DNA of 64,000 nucleotides from Shewanella sp. KX20019. Its GTDB lineage: Bacteria > Pseudomonadota > Gammaproteobacteria > Enterobacterales > Shewanellaceae. How positions within the stretch are numbered: the stretch's first letter is position 1; each line of letters begins with the position of its first letter. Of this stretch, positions 18,783 to 26,664 are shown in pieces. The translations under genes and the position numbers were made by a program. The notes beneath the pieces were generated by a model. The model had not been told where the DNA came from. It was given only the letters and a program-made list of their open reading frames with translations, and did no database searches. The stretch is from NCBI RefSeq assembly GCF_016757755.1, contig NZ_CP068437.1, forward strand, positions 1,798,001 through 1,862,000. The letters are read 5' to 3'.

Positions 18783-20144
18783 ATGGGATTAACATCGGTT
18801 GGTATTGGTTCAGGAATGGACATTAACGGCATTGTTTCGGCATTGGTACAAGCTGAAAGCGCACCTAAAGTGGCTCAGTTTGATGCCGATGAAGGTAAAA
18901 TCAATACCCAGATATCTGCAATGGGTGCACTCAAGAGTGCATTAACTGATTTTCAAGATAGCCTAGAAAAACTAACCGACCCAGATACCTTTATAGCGCG
19001 TAAGGTTAAACTTTCAAGTAGCAGTTATATCAGTGCCACAGCAGATGCTACCGCCGTTGCAGGTAGTTATAAAATAGAAGTTGAGCAATTGGCCGAGAGT
19101 CAAAAACTTGGCTCTGCGCCGGTCACGGATGCAACCACCCCATTGGGTGAGGGCTCATTGACTTTTGGGGTTGATGGGGCTGATTTCAGCATTGATGTTG
19201 TTGCGGGAGACTCCCTTGAATCCGTGATGCAAAAAATCAATGACGCTGAAGATAATGTTGGTATCACTGCGACCATCATCAATGGTGATAATGGCCCACA
19301 GCTGGTGATGACTTCGGACAAGACCGGAACAGATAAGCTGATTTCAGTGACCGCTGCAGACACCGATGGCGGTACAGGCCTAGTTGATACCTTTACCATG
19401 ACAGAATTGAGTGCAGCCAAAGATGCGGTGCTTTATGTTGATGGTCTAAAAGTGACATCGGGCAGTAATACGGTTGAAAATGTGATTACCGGTGTAAGCA
19501 TAGAGTTATCCGATGGTGATCTGAGTAAAAGTACACAATTAACCATTTCTGCAGACACCGCTACAGTTGAAAAAAGCATTGAAGGCTTCGTCGAGTCATA
19601 CAATGCTTTAATGGATACCGTGTCGAATCTATCGGGTTATAATGCGGAAACTAAAGTCGCCGGGGTGCTGCAGGGGGACTCGATGATCCGCAGTATCCAG
19701 AGTCAACTTCGGGGTGTATTATCGAGTAGTTTTGATTCTGAAGATGGTGCAACTATGTTGGCCAATATCGGTGTTAAAACCACTCAGCAGGGCACATTGG
19801 AGCTCGACGACAAGATCCTCGACAAAGCACTTGATAATGACATGACCCAGATTAAGGATATGTTTAGCACCGAGGATACAGGACTTGCTGCTAGGCTTGA
19901 TGGTTTAGTCGAAACTTACGTACAAACCGGTGGCACTATTGATAGTCGTGACGAGACTTTAGATAACCAAATAACCCGTATTACTGAAAGCCGTGAGCAG
20001 CTAACACGTAAAATGGTTTCCTATGAAGCCAGACTACTAAAACAGTTCAATGCGATGGATTTGATTGTGGCGAACTTAAGTGCGCAGTCTGCAGACCTTA
20101 CTAGTCGTTTGGCATCACTACCTGGCGTAGTACCACAAAAATAG
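18783..20144 (+). CDS. fliD: FliD, filament cap protein (HAP2)
   Basis: 453 residues. FliD N-terminal signature (SVGIGSGMDINGIVSALVQAESAPKVAQFD), central outer domains including AADTDGGTGLVDTFTMTEL, and C-terminal FliD domain with coiled coil (DSRDETLDNQITRITESREQLTRKMVSYEARLLKQFNAMD, about 390-430). It caps the filament tip and folds flagellin into place. A 69-base gap follows flaG without a clear promoter. Confidence 0.97.
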   Translation: MGLTSVGIGSGMDINGIVSALVQAESAPKVAQFDADEGKINTQISAMGALKSALTDFQDSLEKLTDPDTFIARKVKLSSSSYISATADATAVAGSYKIEVEQLAESQKLGSAPVTDATTPLGEGSLTFGVDGADFSIDVVAGDSLESVMQKINDAEDNVGITATIINGDNGPQLVMTSDKTGTDKLISVTAADTDGGTGLVDTFTMTELSAAKDAVLYVDGLKVTSGSNTVENVITGVSIELSDGDLSKSTQLTISADTATVEKSIEGFVESYNALMDTVSNLSGYNAETKVAGVLQGDSMIRSIQSQLRGVLSSSFDSEDGATMLANIGVKTTQQGTLELDDKILDKALDNDMTQIKDMFSTEDTGLAARLDGLVETYVQTGGTIDSRDETLDNQITRITESREQLTRKMVSYEARLLKQFNAMDLIVANLSAQSADLTSRLASLPGVVPQK

Positions 20145-20285
20145 CAGTGATTTAATCATTAAGAGTTGAATCAATTTTCGATGATCCGAACGGCAATAAT
20201 ATTACGCTGCAAAAGAGCTATGTAAACCTGTGTGCCGTAATTAATTTCTAATGCTAAAAAAAGAAACCGATGAAGTGAATGCCTT

Positions 20286-20639
20286 ATGATTACCCCAACT
20301 ATCCCCGCGACTGAAATTACTCTTCAACTGGCTACAGTCGATACCGCCATGACTGAATTACTTGAAAAACTAGAAAATATTCAGTTCGAAGATGATACTA
20401 GCGACACTTTGGTACTTAAATTGCAAGAAGTCATTAGTACGCGTCAAATTTTGATAGGTCAGTTAGTGGCCGATAGTCAGTTCGAAGACCGAACTTACCT
20501 GCAAGCACAGGTGGACAAAACGTTGGAGTTTGAACGTCAAGCAAAAAAAGTATTAGCCGACCGCGAAGCCTTATTACGAGGTATACGTAAAGGTAAACGC
20601 CAAACTAACTTATATAAAACAATAGATTCAAATAGGTAG
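20286..20639 (+). CDS. FlaI-type small flagellar protein, possible FliT-like export chaperone
   Basis: 117 residues, mostly helical (two long helices, about 15-60 and 70-105, with a basic tail GIRKGKRQTNLYK). The position between fliD and fliS matches flaI of the Vibrio polar cluster, where it is often suggested to stand for FliT, the FliD chaperone. That role is inference from position and helical content only. It stops six bases before fliS begins, so the two are co-translated. Confidence 0.75.
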   Translation: MITPTIPATEITLQLATVDTAMTELLEKLENIQFEDDTSDTLVLKLQEVISTRQILIGQLVADSQFEDRTYLQAQVDKTLEFERQAKKVLADREALLRGIRKGKRQTNLYKTIDSNR

Positions 20640-20645
20640 GTATAT

Positions 20646-21047
20646 ATGAGAGGTTCGCTTCAATCATATCGTAAGGTTTCTCTAGATAGCAGTATTGCAG
20701 TTGCTTCACCCCATAAAGTGATTCAAATGATGTTTGCCGGCGCATTAGAGCGTTTAGCACAGGGACGTTATGCCATAGAGCAAAATAACTTGGAGCTTAA
20801 AGGCGTGAGCTTAGGCAAAGCCGTTAGCATAGTTGCTGGGCTTAATAGCAGTCTCAACATGGAAGCTGACGGTGATGTTGCCAGTAACCTAAGCTCGCTC
20901 TATGACTTTATGCTGCAGAGAATATCTGATGCAAATGTCAATAACGATGTACAAGCCATTGATGATGCAACTGGTGTTTTACGCACTATTAAGGAAGCTT
21001 GGGATGCAATCCCAACTGAACTGCATGAGTTATCTTCTGAAAGTTGA
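20646..21047 (+). CDS. fliS: FliS, flagellin export chaperone
   Basis: 133 residues, normal length. Conserved FliS segments: SSIAVASPHKVIQMMFAGALERLAQG near the start, and LSSLYDFMLQRISDANVNNDVQAIDDATGVLRTIKEAWDAI in the second half. It binds the C-terminus of flagellin and prevents early polymerisation. Last gene of the flaG-fliD-flaI-fliS run. Confidence 0.96.
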   Translation: MRGSLQSYRKVSLDSSIAVASPHKVIQMMFAGALERLAQGRYAIEQNNLELKGVSLGKAVSIVAGLNSSLNMEADGDVASNLSSLYDFMLQRISDANVNNDVQAIDDATGVLRTIKEAWDAIPTELHELSSES

Positions 21048-21080
21048 TGATTGTCGAGAGGTTTTATCTGGGGCTAAAAG

Positions 21081-21105
21081 AAGGGGTGGTTGGTCACTCC
21101 TTTTT
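21081..21105 (+). terminator. Intrinsic terminator after fliS
   Basis: AAGGGGTG (21081-21088) pairs with CACTCCTT (21095-21102) with one G-T pair and a six-base loop, followed by TTT. Confidence 0.65.
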
Positions 21106-21120
21106 GACATTTGTCAAAAA
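21101..21120. promoter_or_regulatory. Perfect 9-bp inverted repeat upstream of flrA
   Basis: TTTTTGACA (21101-21109) and TGTCAAAAA (21112-21120) are perfect inverted arms with a two-base centre. It overlaps the T-run of the fliS terminator and lies about 220 bases before flrA. It may be a second terminator hairpin for the opposite strand, or an operator. Confidence 0.5.
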
Positions 21121-21338
21121 CTTGTCGCTGCTAAATTAGTGACTGCTGAGTTTTTAAGCAAAACGGATCCAGTTTCTCATAAAGTTCATCGGAGGCTTGC
21201 TTATGGCGAGCCGATAATACACTATTCAATTTGGTAGTGAATTTGATAAGATTTCTTTGAAAGAAGCTATCGGCTTGAAATAAGCAACGAACACTAATAA
21301 TTAATGCGCTGATACATATAAGCCTAACGGCCTTCGGA

Positions 21339-22772
21339 ATGATGCAAACAGATCAACGAATTTTACTTGTGGGTAACCAGTCAGAGCGAATTAATCGCTT
21401 GTCATGTGTCTTTGAGTTTTTAGGTGAGCAAGTCGAGTTAATCGGTTTCGATAAACTTGAACTGCATACTAAACAAACGCGTTTTCGCGCGGTTGTTTTA
21501 CCTGCTGAAAACCAATCAAAAGAACTTATCCAGTCTTTGGCTGGAGCACTTCCGTGGCAGCCTTTTTTGCTGTTGGGTGAAGTCGATAGCTTGAAAGCAT
21601 CGAATATTCTTGGCTGTATCGAAGAACCACTAAATTATCCTCAGCTCACTGAGTTACTTCACTTCTGCCAAGTCTATGGTCAAGTGAAGCGTCCTGATGT
21701 GCCCACGAGTGCCAATCAAACTAAACTATTTCGTAGTCTAGTCGGCAGAAGTGAAGGTATCGCCAGCGTGCGCCACCTCATAAGCCAGGTTGCCAGTTCT
21801 GAAGCCACAGTGTTAATCCTTGGGCAATCAGGTACCGGTAAAGAGGTTGTTGCACGAAATATTCATTATATTTCAGAGCGCCGTGATGGTCCGTTTATTC
21901 CTGTGAACTGTGGTGCAATACCTGCCGAGTTATTAGAAAGCGAACTGTTTGGCCACGAAAAAGGTTCATTTACCGGTGCAATAAGTGCCCGTAAAGGTCG
22001 ATTTGAATTAGCAGAAAAAGGCACACTGTTTCTTGATGAAATAGGCGATATGCCACTGCAAATGCAGGTTAAGCTACTGCGTGTATTGCAAGAACGTATG
22101 TTTGAACGTGTTGGTGGTAGCAAGTCTATTGCAGCTGACGTGAGAGTCGTTGCGGCGACACACAGAAATCTCGAAACCATGATTGAAGAGGGCGGCTTTA
22201 GAGAGGATCTCTATTACCGCTTGAATGTTTTTCCAATAGAGATGCCAGCTTTGTGTGAACGCAAAGAAGATATCCCATTATTATTGCAAGAACTGGTTAG
22301 CCGAGTTTATAACGAAGGCCGCGGTCGAGTTCGTTTTACGCAAAGAGCTATCGAGTCGCTTAAAGAGCATGCATGGTCTGGCAACGTTCGTGAGTTATCT
22401 AACTTAGTAGAACGCTTAACCATTTTATACCCTGGTGGGTTGGTTGATGTTAATGACTTACCCGTTAAGTATCGTCATATCGATGTGCCAGAATATTGCA
22501 TAGAAGTCAGTGAAGAGGAGCTCGAGCGTGATGCGCTAGCCTCCATCTTTAATGATGACGAGCCAATAGAGATCCCAGAGTCTCGCTTCCCAAGTGAGTT
22601 ACCTCCTGAAGGTGTAAACCTTAAAGATCTGCTAGCAGAACTTGAAATCGACATGATTAGACAAGCGTTGGACCAACAAGACAGTGTGGTCGCTCGTGCA
22701 GCGGAAATGCTCGGTATTCGCCGTACAACGCTAGTAGAAAAGATGCGTAAATATGGTTTAGGGAAAGACTAG
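21339..22772 (+). CDS. flrA: FlrA, sigma54-dependent master regulator of flagellar genes
   Basis: 477 residues, FleQ/FlrA family. Residues 1-115 are an atypical receiver-like domain with no phospho-acceptor Asp (the strand reads AVVLPAENQ). Residues about 133-370 form the AAA+ domain: Walker A GQSGTGKE (162-169), sigma54-contact loop GSFTGA (209-214), Walker B GTLFLDEIGDMP. The C-terminal Fis-type helix-turn-helix is VVARAAEMLGIRRTTLVEKMRKYG. It activates class II operons (flrBC, fliE and others). It is monocistronic with a strong terminator. No sigma54 site precedes it, as expected for a class I gene. Confidence 0.96.
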   Translation: MMQTDQRILLVGNQSERINRLSCVFEFLGEQVELIGFDKLELHTKQTRFRAVVLPAENQSKELIQSLAGALPWQPFLLLGEVDSLKASNILGCIEEPLNYPQLTELLHFCQVYGQVKRPDVPTSANQTKLFRSLVGRSEGIASVRHLISQVASSEATVLILGQSGTGKEVVARNIHYISERRDGPFIPVNCGAIPAELLESELFGHEKGSFTGAISARKGRFELAEKGTLFLDEIGDMPLQMQVKLLRVLQERMFERVGGSKSIAADVRVVAATHRNLETMIEEGGFREDLYYRLNVFPIEMPALCERKEDIPLLLQELVSRVYNEGRGRVRFTQRAIESLKEHAWSGNVRELSNLVERLTILYPGGLVDVNDLPVKYRHIDVPEYCIEVSEEELERDALASIFNDDEPIEIPESRFPSELPPEGVNLKDLLAELEIDMIRQALDQQDSVVARAAEMLGIRRTTLVEKMRKYGLGKD

Positions 22773-22795
22773 TTTTACACTAATACTTTCTGTAG

Positions 22796-22830
22796 AAAAA
22801 ATGTGACACTTCTGGTGTCGCATTTTTTTT
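22796..22830 (+). terminator. Intrinsic terminator after flrA
   Basis: AAAAAATGTGACAC pairs with GTGTCGCATTTTTT across a five-base loop; one G-T pair; followed by further T residues. Confidence 0.88.
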
Positions 22831-22859
22831 GCGCTAATTTTGTGTAGTTCTTAGGGAAC

Positions 22860-23250
22860 GTAGGCATTAGGCTCGAGGTATTCGCTACTAGACGCTAGAT
22901 ACTAGGCTCGAGACGCTAGGTTCTAGCAAAGACGGTAAAGTCTTAGATGCACGGCCTACGGAACGCTTCGCTTAACGTAAAAACTAGAAAAGAGCAAAGC
23001 GACGGCATAAATGCCGACCTACAAAAGATAATCGTAAACACCAACATAAGTATTACAACACTGCTGTAGGTTGGGCTTTAGCCCATCAATCATTGCAATC
23101 GACCATGCTAACCGACCGCATAAATGCCGAGCTATTTTAAAAGAAGGTGCTAGCAAAACATCAAATCAACATCAAAAGCCGAATGGTGTTTTCTGTTGAT
23201 CTCCTAGCAGTGAGCTGGCGAACGTCCTAATCGCGAAGCGTCCTCGCAAT
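22860..23250 (-). repeat. Composite repeat block between flrA and flrB, inverted orientation
   Basis: The block carries the same modules as elsewhere but reversed: short GGTTCTAG and CTAG-rich runs (22868-22928), the CTTCGCTTA module (near 22940-22980), REP-like hairpins CGGCATAAATGCCG and GGGCTTTAGCCC (22991-23147), and the GAGCTGGCGAACGTCC module (23150-23249). No gene is seen in 22773-23338. Confidence 0.88.
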
Positions 23251-23285
23251 GGCGAAGCCATGATCTAAGGCCTATGTTCTTATTG

Positions 23286-23301
23286 TGGCACGAAACCTGC
23301 T
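23286..23301 (+). promoter_or_regulatory. Sigma54 promoter of flrBC
   Basis: TGGCACGAAACCTGCT has GG at 23287-23288 and GC at 23299-23300 and a perfect TGGCACG -24 box. It overlaps an in-frame upstream GTG (23285), which shows that codon is not the flrB start. Confidence 0.9.
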
Positions 23302-23338
23302 TTATCCCGGCAAATGCAGTTTTTTTGACGGAGTCATT

Positions 23339-24418
23339 ATGTCCGCGATCCCCCAACCCAAATTAGATGCGCTTATCGCTAATCGTCCGCAATTGGTCGA
23401 TGTACAGCAAGCGGCAAATATGTCCAACCGTATGGAGCATATTTTGCAGGCGATGCCGTCGGGTGTAGTGATCATTAATGGCGACGGTATAGTGACTGAT
23501 GCAAACCCGGTCGCGATAGAGTTGCTCGGCGGACCGCTTGAAGGGCTGCGCTGGTTTAAAGTGATCAATCAGGCTTTTTCACCGAAAGATGATGATGGTC
23601 ATGAGGTGTCACTGCGTAATGGCCGCCGCGTTAAGCTGGCGATAACGCCATTAACACCAGAGCCGGGACAGTTAATTGTATTAACGGATTTGACTGAAAC
23701 CCGTTTACTGCAAAAGAATTTATCACATCTGCAAAGGTTGTCAGCGTTAGGGAAAATGGTGGCCACACTGGCACACCAAGTGCGTACGCCACTGAGCGCA
23801 GCGTTGTTGTATGCCTCCAATCTTGCCAGCCCTAAAATATCAGATACTGCTAGAAAGCGTTTTCAAGGCAAGTTGGTCGATAGACTCAATGAGCTGGAGC
23901 ATCAAGTAAATGACATGCTGCTAATGGCTAAAGGTCGCCAGCAGGAGCTGGATGTTATCGTCTCTATTGAAGAGGTTATCGATAGTGTGCTCAATAACTG
24001 TGAACCCATTTCGGCGCAAAAAGGCTGCCAACTTAGTTTTGATAATCAGTCAACTCAGCGTATTCGAGCCAATGACTCGGCGCTAAGTTCTGCAATAAAT
24101 AATCTAGTGGTTAATAGTATTGAAGCGGGCGCAACACAGATAGAGATTAAGGCCTATGATACTGCCACCGCGTTGCATGTGGATGTGATAGATAACGGTA
24201 AAGGGTTAGATGCTGATATGCAGCTACAAGTGCTTGAACCCTTCTTTACCACTAAATCCCAAGGCACAGGCCTCGGACTCGCAGTAGTGCAATCGGTGGT
24301 GAACAATCATGGTGGTCTTATGCAGTTTAGTTGTCATGTTGGCGAAGGGTGTACCGCCTCGCTTAAATTCCCTCTAGTGACTCAGCAAGAGTTCACTGAC
24401 ACCATCGGCGGAGCATAA
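23339..24418 (+). CDS. flrB: FlrB, flagellar sensor histidine kinase
   Basis: 359 residues from ATG 23339, which has GACGGAG 6-12 bases upstream; an in-frame GTG at 23285 falls inside the sigma54 promoter and is rejected. A PAS-like domain (about 35-120) precedes HisKA with the phospho-His at about 146 (ATLAHQVRTPLSA). The HATPase part has an N-box (NNLVVNSIEAGA), DNGKGLD and TTKSQGTGLGLAVV. No membrane segment, so it is a cytoplasmic kinase. It phosphorylates FlrC, whose gene follows four bases later. Confidence 0.95.
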   Translation: MSAIPQPKLDALIANRPQLVDVQQAANMSNRMEHILQAMPSGVVIINGDGIVTDANPVAIELLGGPLEGLRWFKVINQAFSPKDDDGHEVSLRNGRRVKLAITPLTPEPGQLIVLTDLTETRLLQKNLSHLQRLSALGKMVATLAHQVRTPLSAALLYASNLASPKISDTARKRFQGKLVDRLNELEHQVNDMLLMAKGRQQELDVIVSIEEVIDSVLNNCEPISAQKGCQLSFDNQSTQRIRANDSALSSAINNLVVNSIEAGATQIEIKAYDTATALHVDVIDNGKGLDADMQLQVLEPFFTTKSQGTGLGLAVVQSVVNNHGGLMQFSCHVGEGCTASLKFPLVTQQEFTDTIGGA

Positions 24419-24422
24419 GCGC

Positions 24423-25775
24423 ATGTCTGAAGGTAAATTACTATTAGTTGAAGATGATGCATCATTACGCGAAGCGCTATTAGACACACTTATGCTGGCG
24501 CAATATGAGTGCGTTGATGTTGGCTCGGCTGAAGCGGCTATTTTAGCGTTAAAAAATGACTCTTTTGATATGGTGATAAGTGATGTGCAAATGGAGGGGG
24601 TTGGCGGTCTAGGGCTGCTCAATTACCTGCAACAGCATCATCCTAAAATACCTATGTTATTGATGACGGCGTATGCGACCATCGATAATGCGGTTAACGC
24701 GATGAAGCTCGGTGCTGTCGATTATTTAGCAAAGCCATTTTCGCCAGAGGTACTTCTTAACCAGGTATCACGATACCTGCCAGCCAAAACAACGACAGGC
24801 AACCCCGTCGTTGCAGATGAAAAGAGTTTAGCGTTATTGGCTTTGGCGCAGCGAGTGGCGGTATCTGATGCATCGGTGATGATCATGGGCCCTAGTGGCA
24901 GCGGTAAAGAGGTATTAGCACGCTATATTCATCAACACAGTCATCGTGCAGCAGAGCCCTTTGTGGCGATAAACTGCGCCGCCATCCCTGAAAATATGCT
25001 CGAAGCGACACTGTTTGGTTATGAGAAAGGCGCCTTTACCGGTGCTTATCAAGCCTGCCCTGGCAAATTTGAACAAGCCCAAGGCGGTACGTTACTGCTT
25101 GATGAGATTTCAGAGATGGAAGTAGGCTTACAAGCTAAGTTACTGCGGGTACTGCAAGAGCGTGAAGTGGAGCGATTAGGTGGCCGTAAAACCATTAAAC
25201 TGAATGTACGGGTATTAGCCACTTCAAATCGCGACTTAAAAGCGATGGCAGTATCGGGAGAGTTTAGAGAAGATCTTTATTATCGCATCAACGTGTTTCC
25301 ATTAACGTGGCCAGCGCTAAATCAACGTCCAGCAGACATTTTGCCTTTAGCGAGGCACTTGATTAATAAACACTCTTTAGCGATGAATAAAACAGAAGTG
25401 CCGCTATTGGCTGAATGTGCTTCACGCCGCTTATTAACCCATCGTTGGCCGGGCAATGTACGTGAACTCGATAACGTCGTCCAGCGAGCGCTTATTCTAA
25501 GTGTTTCAAGCGAAATAACGGCAGCTGATATTATTATCGATTCTTGTGACATTCAACTGGCAGCTGAAGCGGTAACTGTTGAAGAGGATAAGTCAGCAGA
25601 ACTTGATGGTTTAGGCTATGAGCTTAAAGCGCAGGAACATGTGATTATTTTAGAAACCTTGACTCAATGTAATGGTAGTCGTAAAGCTGTCGCCGAAAAG
25701 CTGGGGATCAGTGCCCGCACCTTACGTTATAAAATGGCAAAGATGCGCGACTCAGGAATTCAAATACCGGCTTAG
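24423..25775 (+). CDS. flrC: FlrC, sigma54-dependent response regulator for class III genes
   Basis: 450 residues. Receiver domain with acceptor Asp54 (DMVISDVQM) and Lys near 104 (YLAKPF). AAA+ domain with GPSGSGKE (156-163), GAFTGA (203-208) and GTLLLDEISEM. C-terminal Fis-like helix-turn-helix (NGSRKAVAEKLGISARTLRYKMAKM). Phosphorylated by FlrB, it activates hook, rod and flagellin operons. Unlike FlrA it keeps the canonical GAFTGA loop and a phospho-acceptor. Confidence 0.96.
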   Translation: MSEGKLLLVEDDASLREALLDTLMLAQYECVDVGSAEAAILALKNDSFDMVISDVQMEGVGGLGLLNYLQQHHPKIPMLLMTAYATIDNAVNAMKLGAVDYLAKPFSPEVLLNQVSRYLPAKTTTGNPVVADEKSLALLALAQRVAVSDASVMIMGPSGSGKEVLARYIHQHSHRAAEPFVAINCAAIPENMLEATLFGYEKGAFTGAYQACPGKFEQAQGGTLLLDEISEMEVGLQAKLLRVLQEREVERLGGRKTIKLNVRVLATSNRDLKAMAVSGEFREDLYYRINVFPLTWPALNQRPADILPLARHLINKHSLAMNKTEVPLLAECASRRLLTHRWPGNVRELDNVVQRALILSVSSEITAADIIIDSCDIQLAAEAVTVEEDKSAELDGLGYELKAQEHVIILETLTQCNGSRKAVAEKLGISARTLRYKMAKMRDSGIQIPA

Positions 25776-25789
25776 CACATAAGAGGACG

Positions 25790-26175
25790 CTGCGCTTCGA
25801 GAGCGGCCTCCGGACTAATGGGTCCTAGGTACTAGGAAAAAGAAGCTAGGAGAATGTATTTACGCATGGTTTGTCATGTCAAACATGCACCTATCTAAAA
25901 GCTGAGAAGGTACTAGGACGTTCGCCAGCTCACTGCTAGGAAATCAAACAGAAAACACCATTTGGCTTTTGATGTTGATTTTATGCTTTGCTAGCACCTT
26001 CTTTTAAAGTAGGTCGGCATTTATGCCGTCGGTTAGCATGGTCGATTGCAATGATTGATGGGCTAAAGCCCAACCTACAGCAGTGTTGTAATGCTTATGT
26101 TGGTATTTACGATTATCTTTTGTAGGTCGGCATTTATGCCGTCGCTTTGTTCTTTTCTAGTTTTTACCGTCTTTG
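25790..26175 (+). repeat. Composite repeat block between flrC and fliE
   Basis: Contains a truncated CGTTCGCCAGCTCACTGC module (from about 25893) and a full REP-like unit (25998-26150) with both hairpins, followed directly by the heptamer array. No gene is seen in 25776-26302. Confidence 0.88.
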
Positions 26176-26217
26176 CTAGAACCTAGAACCTAGAACCTAG
26201 AACCTAGAACCTAGAAC
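26176..26217 (+). repeat. CTAGAAC heptamer array, 6 copies
   Basis: Six perfect tandem CTAGAAC units, ending 17 bases before the fliE sigma54 promoter. Confidence 0.97.
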
Positions 26218-26232
26218 CTACCTTTCCGCATT

Positions 26233-26249
26233 CTGGCACGATTTCTGCT
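26233..26249 (+). promoter_or_regulatory. Sigma54 promoter of the fliEFGHIJ operon
   Basis: CTGGCACGATTTCTGCT has GG at 26235-26236 and GC at 26247-26248 and a perfect -24 box. It lies 54 bases before fliE. Confidence 0.9.
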
Positions 26250-26302
26250 TTAACTCATTCAATATAAGTTTTTCGTCAAGAAAACGACATTGGGAGATAG
26301 TT

Positions 26303-26635
26303 ATGCAAATCGGCGCTAATTCTTTACTGCAAGAGATGCAGTCACTTAACGGCCAAATTAGTACTCAAGGGATCCAAACCGGTATCGCTCGCCAAGTAAA
26401 TAACACTTCTGGTGCGGATTTTGGACAACTTCTCTCTCAAGCTGTTGGAAATGTGAGCGAACTTCAGTCAAATGCAGCTAATTTGGCCACTCGCCTTGAT
26501 ATGGGCGACACCACAGTGACATTATCTGATACCGTGATTGCGCGTGAGAAGTCTAGCGTAGCTTTTGAAGCAACAGTGCAGGTCCGCAATAAGCTGGTAG
26601 AGGCTTATAAAGACATTATGAGTATGCCTGTTTAG
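26303..26635 (+). CDS. fliE: FliE, MS-ring/rod junction protein
   Basis: 110 residues, usual size. C-terminal half has the family pattern (VTLSDTVIAREKSSVAFEATVQVRNKLVEAYKDIMSMPV). It joins the MS ring to the proximal rod and is among the first substrates of the export gate. GGGAG ribosome site before ATG. First gene of fliEFGHIJ. Confidence 0.96.
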   Translation: MQIGANSLLQEMQSLNGQISTQGIQTGIARQVNNTSGADFGQLLSQAVGNVSELQSNAANLATRLDMGDTTVTLSDTVIAREKSSVAFEATVQVRNKLVEAYKDIMSMPV

Positions 26636-26664
26636 GCTTTAATCACTAACAACAGGTAGCAATT

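Noticed and set aside
21210..21217. FliA promoter for flrA at GCCGATAA
   Set aside because: No -35 box at 10-12 bases upstream (the nearest TAAAGTTC is about 22 bases away), and the master regulator is not expected to depend on FliA.
20902..21237. A 111-codon frame overlapping the end of fliS
   Set aside because: More than 140 bases lie in the wrong frame of fliS, and the rest covers the fliS terminator and the palindrome before flrA.
23285..23338. Longer FlrB starting at GTG 23285
   Set aside because: That codon and the next lie inside the sigma54 -24/-12 elements; ATG 23339 has a proper ribosome site.
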